Assembly (NCBI GenBank): GCA_947626745.1
Contig: CANQTF010000004.1
Span: 124,001-188,000 of the forward strand
Reading direction: 5' to 3'
Source of the DNA: an uncultured Lachnospiraceae bacterium
GTDB lineage: Bacteria; Bacillota; Clostridia; Lachnospirales; Lachnospiraceae
Length of the DNA: 64,000 bases
Part shown: piece by piece, positions 14,845-24,788 of the stretch
How positions within the stretch are numbered: the first letter of the stretch is position 1
Layout: each line of letters begins with the position of its first letter
Made by a program: the position numbers and the translations under genes
Notes under the pieces: model-generated
Databases searched by the model: none
Told to the model about the DNA's origin: nothing
What the model saw: the letters and a program-made list of their open reading frames with translations, nothing else

Positions 14845-15900
14845 TCAGTCCGCCTTCAGTTCTTTCCACAGTTCGTTGTACAGCTTCGTGATCTCCGGAT
14901 CGGTCTGCGTGCAGACCTCGCATTTTGCCAGATCCTCCTCAGTGGGCGTGATCGCGGGATCGTTTCTAAGTTCCTCGTCCATATTCTCCACGACGGCCTG
15001 GTTGGGCGTCGAGTAATAGATGTACTCGAAATTCTGCTCCGCCACGTCCTCACGGCAGAGGAAATCGAGGAACTTCGCCGCCGCCTCGGGATTTTTGCAG
15101 TGCTTCGTCACGATCCATGAGTCGATCCATACGTTCGAGCCCTCCTTCGGCACCACATACGCCAGATCTTCATTGTACTCATGCCCCAGATAAGCCTCGC
15201 CCGAATAGACGACCGCCATGGCCGCGTTTCCGGCCACCACCTCGTCTCTCGCCTCGTCCACCAGATAAGCCTGTACGTCCGGCTTCTGCCTGATGAGCAG
15301 CTCCTGCGCCTCACGCAGCTCGCCCTCGTCGGACGTGTTCAGGGAATGGCCCAGATACTTTAACGTGATCATAAAGGTATCCCTCTGGCTGTTCTGCATG
15401 ATGATGTCGTTTTTGTAGCTGCCGTCGAAGAGCACGCCCCAGCTGTCGATCGGCGCATCGACCTTCGTCGTGTCATAGAGGATGCCGATCGTGCCGTAGA
15501 AGTAAGGCAGCGCATACTCGTTATCCGGATCGAACGCCTGAGAGAACTCCCAGAACCGGTCGCCGATATTGTCCGCATACTCCATGGAAGCAAAATCGAC
15601 CTTCTGCGCCTCTCCCTCCTCGATCAGACGCTGTATCATATAATCCGCGGAGCAGACCAGATCATAGTCGATCGCGCCGGAGATATACTTCGCATACAGC
15701 TCTTCCGGGGTCAGGGCCTCCTCATACTTGATGCCGATCCCCGTCTCTTCCGTAAAACGGTCGATCACATCGGGATCCATATATTCCCCGTAGTTGAACA
15801 CCGTCAGGTACTCCGTCGGCTCCTCCTTGCCGCAGCCTCCCAGCATCAGCATCCCCGCGAGCGCAGCGCCCAAAACACACAGCTTCCTTTTCCTCATCAT
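14845..15900 (-). CDS. potD: Spermidine/putrescine-binding lipoprotein
   Basis: 351 residues. Signal peptide with lipobox LGGC (lipidated C23), then a bacterial solute-binding fold with the PotD-like start EYLTVFNYGEYMDPDVIDRF and SADYMIQRLIEEGE. It captures polyamines outside the membrane for the PotABC ABC transporter. Its start overlaps the potC stop by four bases. Length agrees with the family. Confidence 0.92.
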   Translation of the reverse strand: MMRKRKLCVLGAALAGMLMLGGCGKEEPTEYLTVFNYGEYMDPDVIDRFTEETGIGIKYEEALTPEELYAKYISGAIDYDLVCSADYMIQRLIEEGEAQKVDFASMEYADNIGDRFWEFSQAFDPDNEYALPYFYGTIGILYDTTKVDAPIDSWGVLFDGSYKNDIIMQNSQRDTFMITLKYLGHSLNTSDEGELREAQELLIRQKPDVQAYLVDEARDEVVAGNAAMAVVYSGEAYLGHEYNEDLAYVVPKEGSNVWIDSWIVTKHCKNPEAAAKFLDFLCREDVAEQNFEYIYYSTPNQAVVENMDEELRNDPAITPTEEDLAKCEVCTQTDPEITKLYNELWKELKAD

Positions 15901-16700
15901 CTGCTCCTTTCTATGACGTCGTCCGTATTCTTTCCTCTGCCGGACAGCGCATTAAACACTAACAGTATCACAAAGATCACGGCAAACAGAAGGGTGGACA
16001 GAGCGTACATCTCCGGCTTGATCCCCTTTCTGATCTCTCCGTAGATCATGGTCGAGAGCGTGTTGACACCCGCTCCCTTCGTGAAATATGTGATAACGAA
16101 ATCGTCCATCGACATCGTCAGCGCCATGAAGAAACCCGCCAGTATCCCGCTGCCGATCTGGGGCAGCACGATATGAAAGAAAGCGTAGACGCTGCCCGCC
16201 CCCAGATCCCTCGCCGCCTCATAGATACTCAGGTTGAGCGACTTCAACTTCGGCATGACGCTCAGGATCACATAAGGTATGTTGAAGGTGATGTGTGCTG
16301 CGAGCACACTTCCGAAGCCAAGCGGCATCAAACGCACGAACCACAGCATCAGCGCGATCCCCGTCACGATGTCCGCATTCAGGATCGGAATGTTCGTCAA
16401 CGACATTACGATCTGATACCCCCGTCTGCGCATGGCTTGGATCCCCACCGCCCCCAGCGTGCCGATGACCGTCGCTGCAGCGGCCGACCCGAGGCCGAGT
16501 AACAGCGTCGTTCTGAGTGCTTCCAGGATCTGCCTGTTGGAAAAAAGTTCACCGTACCACCGGAGCGTAAAGCCGCCCCAAGTCACTCTGGAACGGGAAT
16601 CGTTGAAGGACAGCACGACCAGCACAAAGATCGGCGCATACAAAAACAGCAGTATGAGCGCCAGATAGCATTTCATAAACGCATTCTTCAGTCTCACCAT
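15897..16700 (-). CDS. potC: Polyamine ABC transporter permease
   Basis: 267 residues with about six helices. The EAA loop [25 protein letters not shown] contacts PotA. Overlaps potB by seven bases and potD by four. Order and family match PotC. Confidence 0.92.
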   Translation of the reverse strand: MVRLKNAFMKCYLALILLFLYAPIFVLVVLSFNDSRSRVTWGGFTLRWYGELFSNRQILEALRTTLLLGLGSAAAATVIGTLGAVGIQAMRRRGYQIVMSLTNIPILNADIVTGIALMLWFVRLMPLGFGSVLAAHITFNIPYVILSVMPKLKSLNLSIYEAARDLGAGSVYAFFHIVLPQIGSGILAGFFMALTMSMDDFVITYFTKGAGVNTLSTMIYGEIRKGIKPEMYALSTLLFAVIFVILLVFNALSGRGKNTDDVIERSR

Positions 16701-17509
16701 AACGCCGTCCCTCTCTCTTCCATGTCGCCGCGCATCGTGAACGCCAGCCCGATGAGCACCAGGATCATGAGCGAGATAGACAGACCCGCGCCCAGATGCC
16801 AGTTCATGCTCTTCATAAACTCCTGCTCGATGATGTTGCCGATCAGCTGCAGCTTACCGCCGCCGAGAATGTCCGCGATGACAAAGGAAGTCATGGCGGG
16901 CACGAACACCATCACGATCCCGCTCAGCATACCGGGTACGGACAACGGAAAAATGACCTTGCAGAATACGGCCCCGCTGCCAGCTCCCAAATCCCTTGCC
17001 GCCTCGATCAGATCCTCGTCGATGTCCGAAATGGCGTTGAAGATCGGCAGGATCATGTAAGGCAGGAAATCATACACCATGCCTATCATGAGCGAGATCC
17101 ATGTGTTGCTGACAGCCAGCGGCGCGGCGCCGAACCTGCCGAGTATAAAGTTTAAGATGCCGTTTTTCGACAATATCATCTGCCAGGCCAGTATCCGCAG
17201 GATAAAGTTCATCCACATCGGAAGCACCAGAAGAAAGATCGTAAATCCCTTTCGCTTGAACCGAAAGCTCTTTAGGAAAAGCGCCGCCGGATACGCGAGA
17301 AGGATACAGATCATCGTGCAGCCAAACGCGATCGCCAGTGAAAACAGCAGCGCCTGTCTGTTGATCGGCTCTGCGATAGCCAAGACCCCATCCCATGTGA
17401 ACGCGCCGTCGTCTCCCGTGAACGCGCTGACCCCGATCGTGATCAACGGCAGCAGCGTAAACCCGATGACCCAGATGATATATGGTGTGGCAAGATATTT
17501 TCTTTTCAT
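16694..17509 (-). CDS. potB: Polyamine ABC transporter permease
   Basis: 271 residues from the ATG at 17509, which overlaps the potA stop (ATGA). The upstream 40 codons in the same frame lie inside potA and are not protein-like. Six helices and the EAA loop [25 protein letters not shown] are present. Works as PotB with PotC. Confidence 0.92.
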   Translation of the reverse strand: MKRKYLATPYIIWVIGFTLLPLITIGVSAFTGDDGAFTWDGVLAIAEPINRQALLFSLAIAFGCTMICILLAYPAALFLKSFRFKRKGFTIFLLVLPMWMNFILRILAWQMILSKNGILNFILGRFGAAPLAVSNTWISLMIGMVYDFLPYMILPIFNAISDIDEDLIEAARDLGAGSGAVFCKVIFPLSVPGMLSGIVMVFVPAMTSFVIADILGGGKLQLIGNIIEQEFMKSMNWHLGAGLSISLMILVLIGLAFTMRGDMEERGTALW

Positions 17510-18582
17510 TCCTTGATCATCTCCGCATCTTCTGATTTCGGTTTGTGCATGATCTGAATATTGTCGGGAGCCACATACAAGCCGACCCGTGCCCCGACCT
17601 CCGGCGCGCTGACGCTCTGGCTGACCCATTCATAGCCTTCCGCGTACACCTTGATCTCATAGTAAGCGCCCTTGAACAGCACGGAGGTGACCTGCCCCGT
17701 GAAGAAGCCTTCTCCTTCCGGCTTGATCTCCAAATCCTCGGGCCGTATGACGACGTCCACGGCTTCGCGTTCGGCGAATCCCTCGTCCACGCACGGGATC
17801 TTCACGCCGAGGATCTCCACCACCCTGTCCTGCAGCATGATGCCGCCGATGATATTGCTCTCGCCTATGAAGTCCGCCACAAATGCGTTCTGCGGTTCGT
17901 CATAGATAGATTTGGACGTCCCCATCTGCTGTATGATGCCCTTGTTCATCACGACGATCTTATCCGACATGGTGAGGGCTTCTTCCTGATCGTGCGTGAC
18001 ATAGATGAAGGTGATTCCCACCTCCTTCTTGATCCGGATAAGCTCCTGCTGCATGTCATGGCGCAGCTTTAGATCGAGCGCCCCCAGAGGTTCGTCGAGC
18101 AGCAGTATCTCAGGCTCGTTGACAATGGCGCGCGCAATGGCGATCCTCTGCTGCTGCCCGCCGGAAAGCGCCGTCGTGTTCCGCTTCTCATAGCCCTCCA
18201 GATTCACCAACTTCAGGGCATATTTAATCTTGTCCTGTATGTATGCTTTGCTCTTCTTTTTCAATTTCAGGCCGAAGGCGATGTTCTCCTCCACGTTCAT
18301 ATGCGGAAACAGAGAATATTTCTGGAATACCGTGTTGACGTTGCGCTTCTCGGAAGCCAGATTGGTGATATCTTTTCCCTCGAAAAACACGGAGCCGGCG
18401 TCCGGTCTCACAAAACCGCCTATGATGCGCAACGTCGTGCTCTTCCCGCAGCCGGACGGGCCGAGCAGCGTGATGAACTCGTTTCTGCCGATAGACAGGG
18501 ACAGATCGTCCAGCACCTTTTTGCCGTCAAAAGACTTTGTTATATTCCTGAGTTCCAATATGTCTTTTTCGTTCGTCTCCAT
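17506..18582 (-). CDS. potA: Polyamine ABC transporter ATPase
   Basis: 358 residues: Walker [10 protein letters not shown], signature LSGGQQQR, Walker [13 protein letters not shown]-loop YVTHDQEE, and a C-terminal TOBE domain (about 260-345). It energizes polyamine uptake. It lies nine bases after the XRE-cupin regulator gene, first transporter gene of the operon. Confidence 0.95.
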   Translation of the reverse strand: METNEKDILELRNITKSFDGKKVLDDLSLSIGRNEFITLLGPSGCGKSTTLRIIGGFVRPDAGSVFFEGKDITNLASEKRNVNTVFQKYSLFPHMNVEENIAFGLKLKKKSKAYIQDKIKYALKLVNLEGYEKRNTTALSGGQQQRIAIARAIVNEPEILLLDEPLGALDLKLRHDMQQELIRIKKEVGITFIYVTHDQEEALTMSDKIVVMNKGIIQQMGTSKSIYDEPQNAFVADFIGESNIIGGIMLQDRVVEILGVKIPCVDEGFAEREAVDVVIRPEDLEIKPEGEGFFTGQVTSVLFKGAYYEIKVYAEGYEWVSQSVSAPEVGARVGLYVAPDNIQIMHKPKSEDAEMIKE

Positions 18583-18591
18583 AGCTTTCTC

Positions 18592-19140
18592 CTAAAAACT
18601 GGGCGGTGTGCTGACCCAGAGTACCTTGGCTTCGTTTCGTCCTGCCGCCTCCAGCTTATGCCGTTTCGTGGCGGAATAGTAGAAAGAGTCCCCCTTCTCC
18701 GCGATATGTACTTTCTCCCCGAAATACAGCTTCACGCTGCCCTCGAGGACATATCCGAACTCCTCGCCCTCATGGGGCTTGTCAAAAGGCATGTTCTCCT
18801 TCGGCCGCAGCGTCACGAGGATCGGCTCCATCTGGTTCTTCTGCGCCGTCGGCACAAGCCATCTGACACAGTTTCCCGCCTTGTCTACCTTCTCGAAGCA
18901 GTCCTCGGGCCTGTAGACGATCTGCGGATCTTCATCATCGTTGAAAAAGTCCGCCAGATTGCTCCCGAGGCACTCTATGATGTCCGCAAGCGTGGCCACG
19001 GAAGGCGCCGTAAAGCCCCGTTCCACCTGCGAGATAAATCCTTTCGTGAGATCCGACCGATCGGCTAGCTCCTGCTGCGTCAGCCCGTTCTGATTTCTCA
19101 GATTCTTGATCTTATTGCCTATCTGTTCTTCCAGTTTCAT
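18592..19140 (-). CDS. XRE-cupin transcriptional regulator of the polyamine operon
   Basis: 182 residues: N-terminal helix-turn-helix (about 8-62, NGLTQQELADRSDLTKGFISQVERG) and a C-terminal cupin (about 105-175, PHEGEEFGYVLEGSVKLYFGE). This is the PuuR-like layout in which the cupin senses a small molecule. It is the first gene of the unit and is cotranscribed with potABCD, so it most likely represses its own operon when polyamines are abundant. Promoter at 19232-19259. Confidence 0.9.
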   Translation of the reverse strand: MKLEEQIGNKIKNLRNQNGLTQQELADRSDLTKGFISQVERGFTAPSVATLADIIECLGSNLADFFNDDEDPQIVYRPEDCFEKVDKAGNCVRWLVPTAQKNQMEPILVTLRPKENMPFDKPHEGEEFGYVLEGSVKLYFGEKVHIAEKGDSFYYSATKRHKLEAAGRNEAKVLWVSTPPSF

Positions 19141-19231
19141 AACCTGATCCTTCTTGCGCGATTCGGTGATCCGTATTTGTGCTTTTCGTGTTTAATAAAA
19201 GTTAACCTAATGTTTATACACACTGACTTCA

Positions 19232-19259
19232 ATTATACATATACTAAACATAAAGTCAA
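19232..19259 (-). promoter_or_regulatory. Promoter of the xre-potABCD operon
   Basis: Minus strand TTGACT (19254-19259), 16-base spacer, TATAAT (19232-19237). The untranslated leader of about 85 bases is AT-rich and could hold the XRE operator, but I saw no clean dyad. Confidence 0.75.
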
Positions 19260-19372
19260 CTATATTTTTTATCCGTATTGTAATTTGCGCTATGATCTTA
19301 TAAAATAGGGGAGAAAGCAAGAAGATACCGTGTGAGGGTTCACACGGATACACTGATTTTGGGGAGCTCGCT

Positions 19373-19963
19373 ATGCAGGAACAACAGAATGCCGACAAGG
19401 TCACGATCCGCACCGCCACACCCGACGATGCCCGCAGACTTCTGGATATCTACGCGCCTTACGTTACAGAGACGGCGGTCAGTTTTGAATATGACGTGCC
19501 AAGTTTGGAAGAGTTTCGGGCACGCATGGACGATGTCCTCCGAAAATATCCTTACCTTGTCGCCGAGAGACAGGGAGAGCTCCTCGGCTACGCCTACACC
19601 CACGCCTTCGTGGGGCGCGCCGCCTACGACCGCTCGGCGGAGACGACCATATATGTCAGAAAAGGCGATACGCGCACCGGCGTCGGCAGAGCGCTCTATG
19701 AGGCCCTCGAAAACATCTCTGCGGCACAGCACATTCTCAATCTGTATGCCTGCATCGGCTATCCGGAGACCGAGGACAGCCATCTCACCATGAACAGCCT
19801 ACGATTCCATGAGCACATGGGTTACCGCACGGTCGGCACTTTCCGAAACTGCGGCTACAAGTTCGGCACATGGTATCACATGGCATGGCTGGAAAAGGTC
19901 ATCGGCACACACGAGGCAGATCCCGATCCCGTGATCCCTTTTCCCGAACTCGGGATCGTCTGA
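19373..19963 (+). CDS. GNAT N-acetyltransferase, phosphinothricin-acetyltransferase-like
   Basis: 196 residues. The fold follows the Pat-type GNAT: IRTATPDDARRLLDIYAPYV at the start, acidic EYDVPSLEEF, TTIYVRKGDTRTGVGRALYEAL (acetyl-CoA site) and RFHEHMGYRTVGTFRNCGYKFGTWYHM at the end, all typical. Such enzymes acetylate small amines, among them L-methionine sulfoximine-type compounds. GGGGAG precedes the ATG. It is divergent from the polyamine operon, so a role in amine handling is possible but not shown. Confidence 0.85.
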   Translation: MQEQQNADKVTIRTATPDDARRLLDIYAPYVTETAVSFEYDVPSLEEFRARMDDVLRKYPYLVAERQGELLGYAYTHAFVGRAAYDRSAETTIYVRKGDTRTGVGRALYEALENISAAQHILNLYACIGYPETEDSHLTMNSLRFHEHMGYRTVGTFRNCGYKFGTWYHMAWLEKVIGTHEADPDPVIPFPELGIV

Positions 19964-20024
19964 ATCACCTCACGGCCAGGGCGCTCATATAATATAGTAA
20001 CGTTAGCGCTGCGAGGCACTGCCT

Positions 20025-20669
20025 ATGTCCTCTCCACTGGTCGCCGTGATCGGCCGTTCCCGTCACACGCACAACTACGAAAACGCCCTGCGCTCACTGG
20101 GCATTCCTTATATCACCACTCTCGACGTACAGGAGGCGGATCGCGCCACGCATCTGCTGCTGCCCGGCGGCTGCGACATCGCGCCGATCTTTTTCGGACA
20201 GCAGGATCACGGCTCGCGCAGCATCGACACCGAGCTGGATATCCTGCAGTTTCAAGCCCTCGCCCTTTTTATGGCGCAAAAAAAGCCCGTGCTCGGGATC
20301 TGCAAAGGGCTTCAGCTCATCAACGTTCATCTGGGCGGCACGATCCGCCAGCACATCGACACCGCCGCCATGCACGAGTGGAAAGAGGGCGACCAAATGC
20401 ACCGCGTCTACCACTGCGGGCTGAACCGCAGCGACTTCTTCTTTCAGTTGTACGGTACCGGCACGACCGTCAATTCCGCGCATCATCAGGCGATCGACAG
20501 GCTCGGCGGCGGCCTTGCCGCAGTCTGCCGCACGGCGGACAGCGTGATCGAGGGCATCATGCACGTCTCTCTGCCCGTCATCGCCGTCCAATGGCATCCG
20601 GAGCGCATCATGGACAGCGGCGGCGCGCGTCTGCTGCACTACTTTACAAGCCCGGTATCTACTTGGTAA
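20025..20669 (+). CDS. Class I glutamine amidotransferase-like hydrolase (peptidase C26, PuuD-like)
   Basis: 214 residues. Catalytic triad visible: C93 in LGICKGLQ, H191 and E193 in QWHPERI. LLLPGGCDIAP is the usual oxyanion region. Family members hydrolyse gamma-glutamyl-gamma-aminobutyrate in putrescine breakdown or related gamma-glutamyl compounds. Position near potABCD and an XRE-cupin regulator supports a polyamine link, although no other puu gene is present. Its 3' end overlaps the convergent DUF2974 gene by 11 bases. Confidence 0.85.
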   Translation: MSSPLVAVIGRSRHTHNYENALRSLGIPYITTLDVQEADRATHLLLPGGCDIAPIFFGQQDHGSRSIDTELDILQFQALALFMAQKKPVLGICKGLQLINVHLGGTIRQHIDTAAMHEWKEGDQMHRVYHCGLNRSDFFFQLYGTGTTVNSAHHQAIDRLGGGLAAVCRTADSVIEGIMHVSLPVIAVQWHPERIMDSGGARLLHYFTSPVSTW

Positions 20670-21822
20670 ACAGCCGCTCCAGCTGCAGAATGCCTTCCTC
20701 AAATTTTTCTCTCTGCAGCTCCTTCTTGTTCTTGAACATCTCTTTGGCATTGACCGACGTGATCTCGAAGAGGGATCTCATGATCTGTATGATCGCCCGG
20801 CCTGTCTGCGGGTCGATCTCCTTAAGCGCCGTTCCGATCTTCTGCACGCTCTGCAGCCAGTGTGTGCCAAGGTCGATCAGATTGTCGGTCTCCGACGCCA
20901 GCAGCACCCGATACAGCGTATCCACAAAGGTATGCACCTGTTCCTGCGTGAGCGAAAGGATCCACTCGTTCAGCGCCTCGTCCATAAATCTGCGCCCCGC
21001 ATACAGTTCATTCACGATCCGAAAATGATCGTCCTTCACCAGCCATGTGTAGGGATTGTGCTGCGCGAGCCCGATCGTCCTGCTCTCCACCACCTCATAT
21101 GCGCCGTCCGAATACAGGATCATTCCCACTAACGAGGAGTGGGGTATCGTCTTGCGGATCCTGCCGGCGATCTCGCCGTAAGCCCCCTGCGCCTTCACCT
21201 CCGGCCGGAAGCCGGGCCCGTCATGATCGTAGATCAGCGTGATGCGGCTGCGGACCTGTGGCTCGCAGTTCATACCCGCATAGACGGCCAGATTGCCGCC
21301 CTTGGAATGTCCGCCCACATAGAAGCCGCCCGTGATATCCCGCGCCGCACGGTTCAGATAGTCCACGCTCATAAGCTGTCCTTCCGTAGGCTCGGAAAAA
21401 GCAAGGTTCAGATCCTCCTTCCAACCTACGATCGTCTCGTCCGTTCCGCGGTAAGCCACGTAACAGACACCGTCCGGCAGACGAAAAGTGACGGCCGAAA
21501 ACTGTGTCTCCGTCCGGAGATCGATTTGGTTTACATAATTATATACCTTGGTGTCGCGAAACCGTCTGCTGCCGTGCATCGCCTGAAACAGCGCCGTGTT
21601 GTCCGCCCGGTAGCGCTCATCCGCATACAGATGATCGTAGTGCGGATGCTGTGCGATCTCCTGCAGATCCACGGCCGGTCCTTCCTCCTCCGGCGACGGC
21701 GCGATGCCGTCAAATTTCAGGTAGGAGCACTGGCAGAGCACCAGACTGTCCACCTCGTTAAACGGCTTCTCCGCAAAGGTGTAATCCCCGTATTCTTTCA
21801 GATAATCCAAGATCGTTCCCAT
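20659..21822 (-). CDS. DUF2974 (Mbeg1-like) alpha/beta-hydrolase-type protein
   Basis: 387 residues. A lipase-like core is visible: YVAYRGTDETIVGWKEDLNL and the nucleophile elbow GHSKGGNLA (S173), which fits the DUF2974 family common in Lachnospiraceae and lactic bacteria. The substrate is unknown; no signal peptide is seen, so it is probably cytoplasmic. A GTTTACATAA copy (21529-21538) lies inside the gene at the Y-V-N codons near residue 97. Confidence 0.82.
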   Translation of the reverse strand: MGTILDYLKEYGDYTFAEKPFNEVDSLVLCQCSYLKFDGIAPSPEEEGPAVDLQEIAQHPHYDHLYADERYRADNTALFQAMHGSRRFRDTKVYNYVNQIDLRTETQFSAVTFRLPDGVCYVAYRGTDETIVGWKEDLNLAFSEPTEGQLMSVDYLNRAARDITGGFYVGGHSKGGNLAVYAGMNCEPQVRSRITLIYDHDGPGFRPEVKAQGAYGEIAGRIRKTIPHSSLVGMILYSDGAYEVVESRTIGLAQHNPYTWLVKDDHFRIVNELYAGRRFMDEALNEWILSLTQEQVHTFVDTLYRVLLASETDNLIDLGTHWLQSVQKIGTALKEIDPQTGRAIIQIMRSLFEITSVNAKEMFKNKKELQREKFEEGILQLERLFTK

Positions 21823-21888
21823 ATCTTCCTGTCTCCCAAAACGGCTGCGGCGCCATCCTGTCCACGCTGTGCCGCGACGCCCGAAACG

Positions 21889-22914
21889 CTACAGCTTTGC
21901 CTCCAAATGCTCGATATTCTTGATCAGCACAGAGATCGTCCCGTCAGGATTCGTGATAAATTCGACGCTCTTCGGATCCTTATACTGCTCCATCGGAATC
22001 TTGATCTCGATGCCCGTATCCGTGTACAGGTGCTGGCTCTGATACTTGCGCACCGTGTTCTCGCTCTGCGGCTGTATCTCTTCCTTCACCATGTCGTACT
22101 TTTCCATCTTGTCCTGAAAAGCGGCTTTCAATTCAGGCTGTTCTTCAAAGATCCTCTCGGCCAATTCCTCCACCACAAAGCCGCCGTTCTCCTCGATCTC
22201 TTCCTGAATGATGCTCTTGGCGCGCATCTGCTTCTCAAACCGCTCCGTCTCGTCGAAGCCTTCCCTCTGTATGCTCTCCACCGCTCTGCTCACAATGGAC
22301 AGCTTGGACTTGTGGGACAGATGTGCGCTGCATTTCAGGAACAGGAAGGAGAAGTAGTCGGTCTTCTCCCCGTTCACCTCATATTTTTTCTCGATCACCC
22401 ACAGCGCCAGATCGTCAAGCCGTATGATCGCCGCCTCCGTCAAGCGCTGGCTTTCCGACGGCAGGATCGACTTGTGCCGGATGATCTCGTTGCTGTTGCC
22501 TTCGCCGCCGTCAAGCGGCATCGTCCGGTGGGTGTACTGCGACTTATAATTCATCTTGAGGAGCGCCAGATACTCGTCCTCGCCCTCCTTAAAACGGACT
22601 ACCATAAGATCCGCCGGCGGGATATCGATATTGCCGCTCATGATGTCGTACAGCATTGCCGCGATATCCTTGCTGACCGCCACAAAATCCTCATCTGCAT
22701 AGGAATCCAATATGCGGTATATTTCCGACTGCTCCTTGTAGAAACGGCACTCCTTCGCATCGTCGCCCGAGCTGATGCGCGCGATATGCTCCCTGAGGAA
22801 TTCCGCCACCTCCGAACCATATTCCAGCTCCCTGTCCGACAGCACCGGCATACCGACAGTGGAATCCAGAATATGTACGATCACATGCTTGATCCTGATA
22901 TCTTCTTTGTTCAT
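21889..22914 (-). CDS. Nucleoid-associated protein, 37-kDa (NdpA/YejK-like) family
   Basis: 341 residues with IKHVIVHILDSTVGMPVLSD at the start and the repeated mixed alpha/beta features of the NdpA-like family, including a long helical stretch (about 225-285, rich in E and K). Members bind the nucleoid in enterobacteria; in Clostridia the function is not known. It is followed directly (19-base gap) by the product of the gene at 22934-23320, which lies upstream on the minus strand, so the two are probably one operon. Confidence 0.75.
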   Translation of the reverse strand: MNKEDIRIKHVIVHILDSTVGMPVLSDRELEYGSEVAEFLREHIARISSGDDAKECRFYKEQSEIYRILDSYADEDFVAVSKDIAAMLYDIMSGNIDIPPADLMVVRFKEGEDEYLALLKMNYKSQYTHRTMPLDGGEGNSNEIIRHKSILPSESQRLTEAAIIRLDDLALWVIEKKYEVNGEKTDYFSFLFLKCSAHLSHKSKLSIVSRAVESIQREGFDETERFEKQMRAKSIIQEEIEENGGFVVEELAERIFEEQPELKAAFQDKMEKYDMVKEEIQPQSENTVRKYQSQHLYTDTGIEIKIPMEQYKDPKSVEFITNPDGTISVLIKNIEHLEAKL

Positions 22915-22933
22915 CCGTTGATCTCCCGTATTT

Positions 22934-23320
22934 TTATTGATATTTTCCCTCGTAATCCGTTCCCGTCTCCGTCTGCATTAGGTTTACATAATATTGCGGA
23001 TCGCCCTCCATTTTCAGCATCGTGTCTAACGCCAAAAGCAGCATCCTGTCGCCGTTGTCCTTCCCGTCGTTCCTGCCCCGGTCCAGCTGCGCCTTAAAAT
23101 GATCCATCTGCCAGACCATGATATCCACCACATCGTAGCCCTGCACCTTGTATCCGCACAGAAAATCCCGGTTCTCCAGATAATGCACAAATTCCCGATA
23201 AACACCCTCGGACCGCACGAGCCGCCGCCAAAAATCCTGCAGGAAGTCCTCGTTCTCACCCGCACAACGGCAGAGTACACACGCCCATTGATACGCCTTT
23301 TCTTCCCTGTCCTTCTCCAT
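22934..23320 (-). CDS. Small soluble hypothetical protein (128 residues)
   Basis: Not recognised. 128 acidic, mostly helical residues from the ATG at 23320, which has AGGAGGGC upstream; the frame continues further up but without a site. Features: RLVRSEGVYREFVHYLENRDFLCGY and DVVDIMVWQMDHFKAQLDR. No membrane segment. It is cotranscribed with the NdpA-like gene. One GTTTACATAA copy (22982-22991) lies near its 3' end. Confidence 0.7.
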   Translation of the reverse strand: MEKDREEKAYQWACVLCRCAGENEDFLQDFWRRLVRSEGVYREFVHYLENRDFLCGYKVQGYDVVDIMVWQMDHFKAQLDRGRNDGKDNGDRMLLLALDTMLKMEGDPQYYVNLMQTETGTDYEGKYQ

Positions 23321-23474
23321 ATGCCCTCCTCTGCCGTCCACGCCGCCGCCAGACGCCTCTTTTGCACCCATTTTATGCAGCGCCGGTTCTTTTTATTGCC
23401 TGTTCACGATATAATAATGATAACAAAGCACTCGCCCTGCGTCTTCTGTGCCCGGGCGGAAAGCGAAACGGTCC

Positions 23475-24770
23475 ATGACTCTGCTGCAACGCTGCAACGA
23501 TCTGCTCTGGGGATTCCCCCTGCTCTTCCTGTTACTGGGAACACACATTTATTTTACCATAAAATTGCGTTTTCCTCAGAAAAATCTGCTCTATGCGCTG
23601 AAATTATCTCTCGGCAGAGCGGACAACACGGGCAGCGGCCTCTCGCCCTTCTCCGCGCTCGCCACGACGCTGGCCGCCACACTCGGCACCGGCAACATCA
23701 TCGGCGTCTCCACCGCCGTCGCGCTGGGCGGCCCGGGTGCGATCTTCTGGTGCTGGATCACCGGTATCCTCGGCATGGCCACCGCCTACAGCGAATGTTA
23801 CCTGAGCGTTCTGTTTCGCAGCAGGAATACCGCCGGCGTCTATGTCGGCGGCCCTATGTATGTACTGAAAAATGGTTTACATAATAATTTTCTCGGCACA
23901 CTCTACGCGCTGTGTACACTGGCCGCCGCCTTCGGCGTCGGCTGCACCACACAGGCAAATTCTGTGACACAGGCGGCTCAGGCCTCTTTCCGCCTGTCGC
24001 CGCATCTGGTCGGGATCGCGCTCGCCCTTCTGACCGGCGCCGTGATCATCGGCGGCGTGCGCAGCATCGCCAGTCTGTGTGAGCGCACCGTTCCCGCCAT
24101 CAGCTTCGTATATCTGTTCGGCTGCGCGCTCTTGCTCGTCCTCTACCGCAATGTCCTGCCCGCTGCCTGTCTTCTGATCCTCAGAGACGCCTTTTCTTTC
24201 GGCGCGGTCGCCGGCGGTGTGGGCGGCGCAGCCCTGCAGCACGCCGTGCGCTACGGCATCGCGAGAGGGCTGTTCACCAATGAGGCCGGCATCGGTACGG
24301 CTGCCATCGCCGCAGCGGCATCGCATACGGAAGAACCGCGCATTCAGGCATATGTATCCATGACCGCCGTATTCTGGGACACCGTGGTCATGTGCCTTGT
24401 CACGGGACTGGTCATCGTCTCCAACATGCTCTATGACCCGGCTTCCCTTGCGGGTGTGCCGGAGACCGGCCTGACCGCCGCCGCGTTTGCGCATCTGCCG
24501 TATGCGGGAGACGCGTTCCTGACGGTGTCACTCGCCGCATTTGCCGTCACGACGCTGATCGGCTGGTCCTATTTTGGTGAAAAAGCGACGGAATACCTGG
24601 TAGGCCCAAAAGGTATTCCGCTCTATAAACTCGCCTATATTCTGATGATATACCTCGGTGCGATCATACCGATGCGCCTGGTCTGGGAGAGCACCGACCT
24701 GATCAATGCCCTTATGGTGCTGCCGAACGTGCTGGCGCTCTACTGTCTGCGCAGATACATCAAGCCGTAA
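23475..24770 (+). CDS. Sodium:alanine-type symporter (AGCS family)
   Basis: 431 residues and about ten helices. The family signature GTGNIIGVSTAVALGGPGAIFW lies near residue 75, and FTNEAGIGTAAIAAA plus IGWSYFGEKATEYLVG later in the chain are typical. It imports alanine or glycine with sodium. The ATG at 23475 is chosen; a GTG at 23448 in the same frame is also possible and neither has a strong ribosome binding site. One GTTTACATAA copy (23875-23884) is in the coding region, where it uses the rare leucine codon TTA. Confidence 0.9.
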   Translation: MTLLQRCNDLLWGFPLLFLLLGTHIYFTIKLRFPQKNLLYALKLSLGRADNTGSGLSPFSALATTLAATLGTGNIIGVSTAVALGGPGAIFWCWITGILGMATAYSECYLSVLFRSRNTAGVYVGGPMYVLKNGLHNNFLGTLYALCTLAAAFGVGCTTQANSVTQAAQASFRLSPHLVGIALALLTGAVIIGGVRSIASLCERTVPAISFVYLFGCALLLVLYRNVLPAACLLILRDAFSFGAVAGGVGGAALQHAVRYGIARGLFTNEAGIGTAAIAAAASHTEEPRIQAYVSMTAVFWDTVVMCLVTGLVIVSNMLYDPASLAGVPETGLTAAAFAHLPYAGDAFLTVSLAAFAVTTLIGWSYFGEKATEYLVGPKGIPLYKLAYILMIYLGAIIPMRLVWESTDLINALMVLPNVLALYCLRRYIKP

Positions 24771-24788
24771 GGCTCTTCCGCATGCCGG

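Noticed and set aside
21139-23097. A 652-codon plus-strand frame opposite the DUF2974 and NdpA-like genes
   Set aside because: Antisense shadow of two well-supported minus-strand genes.
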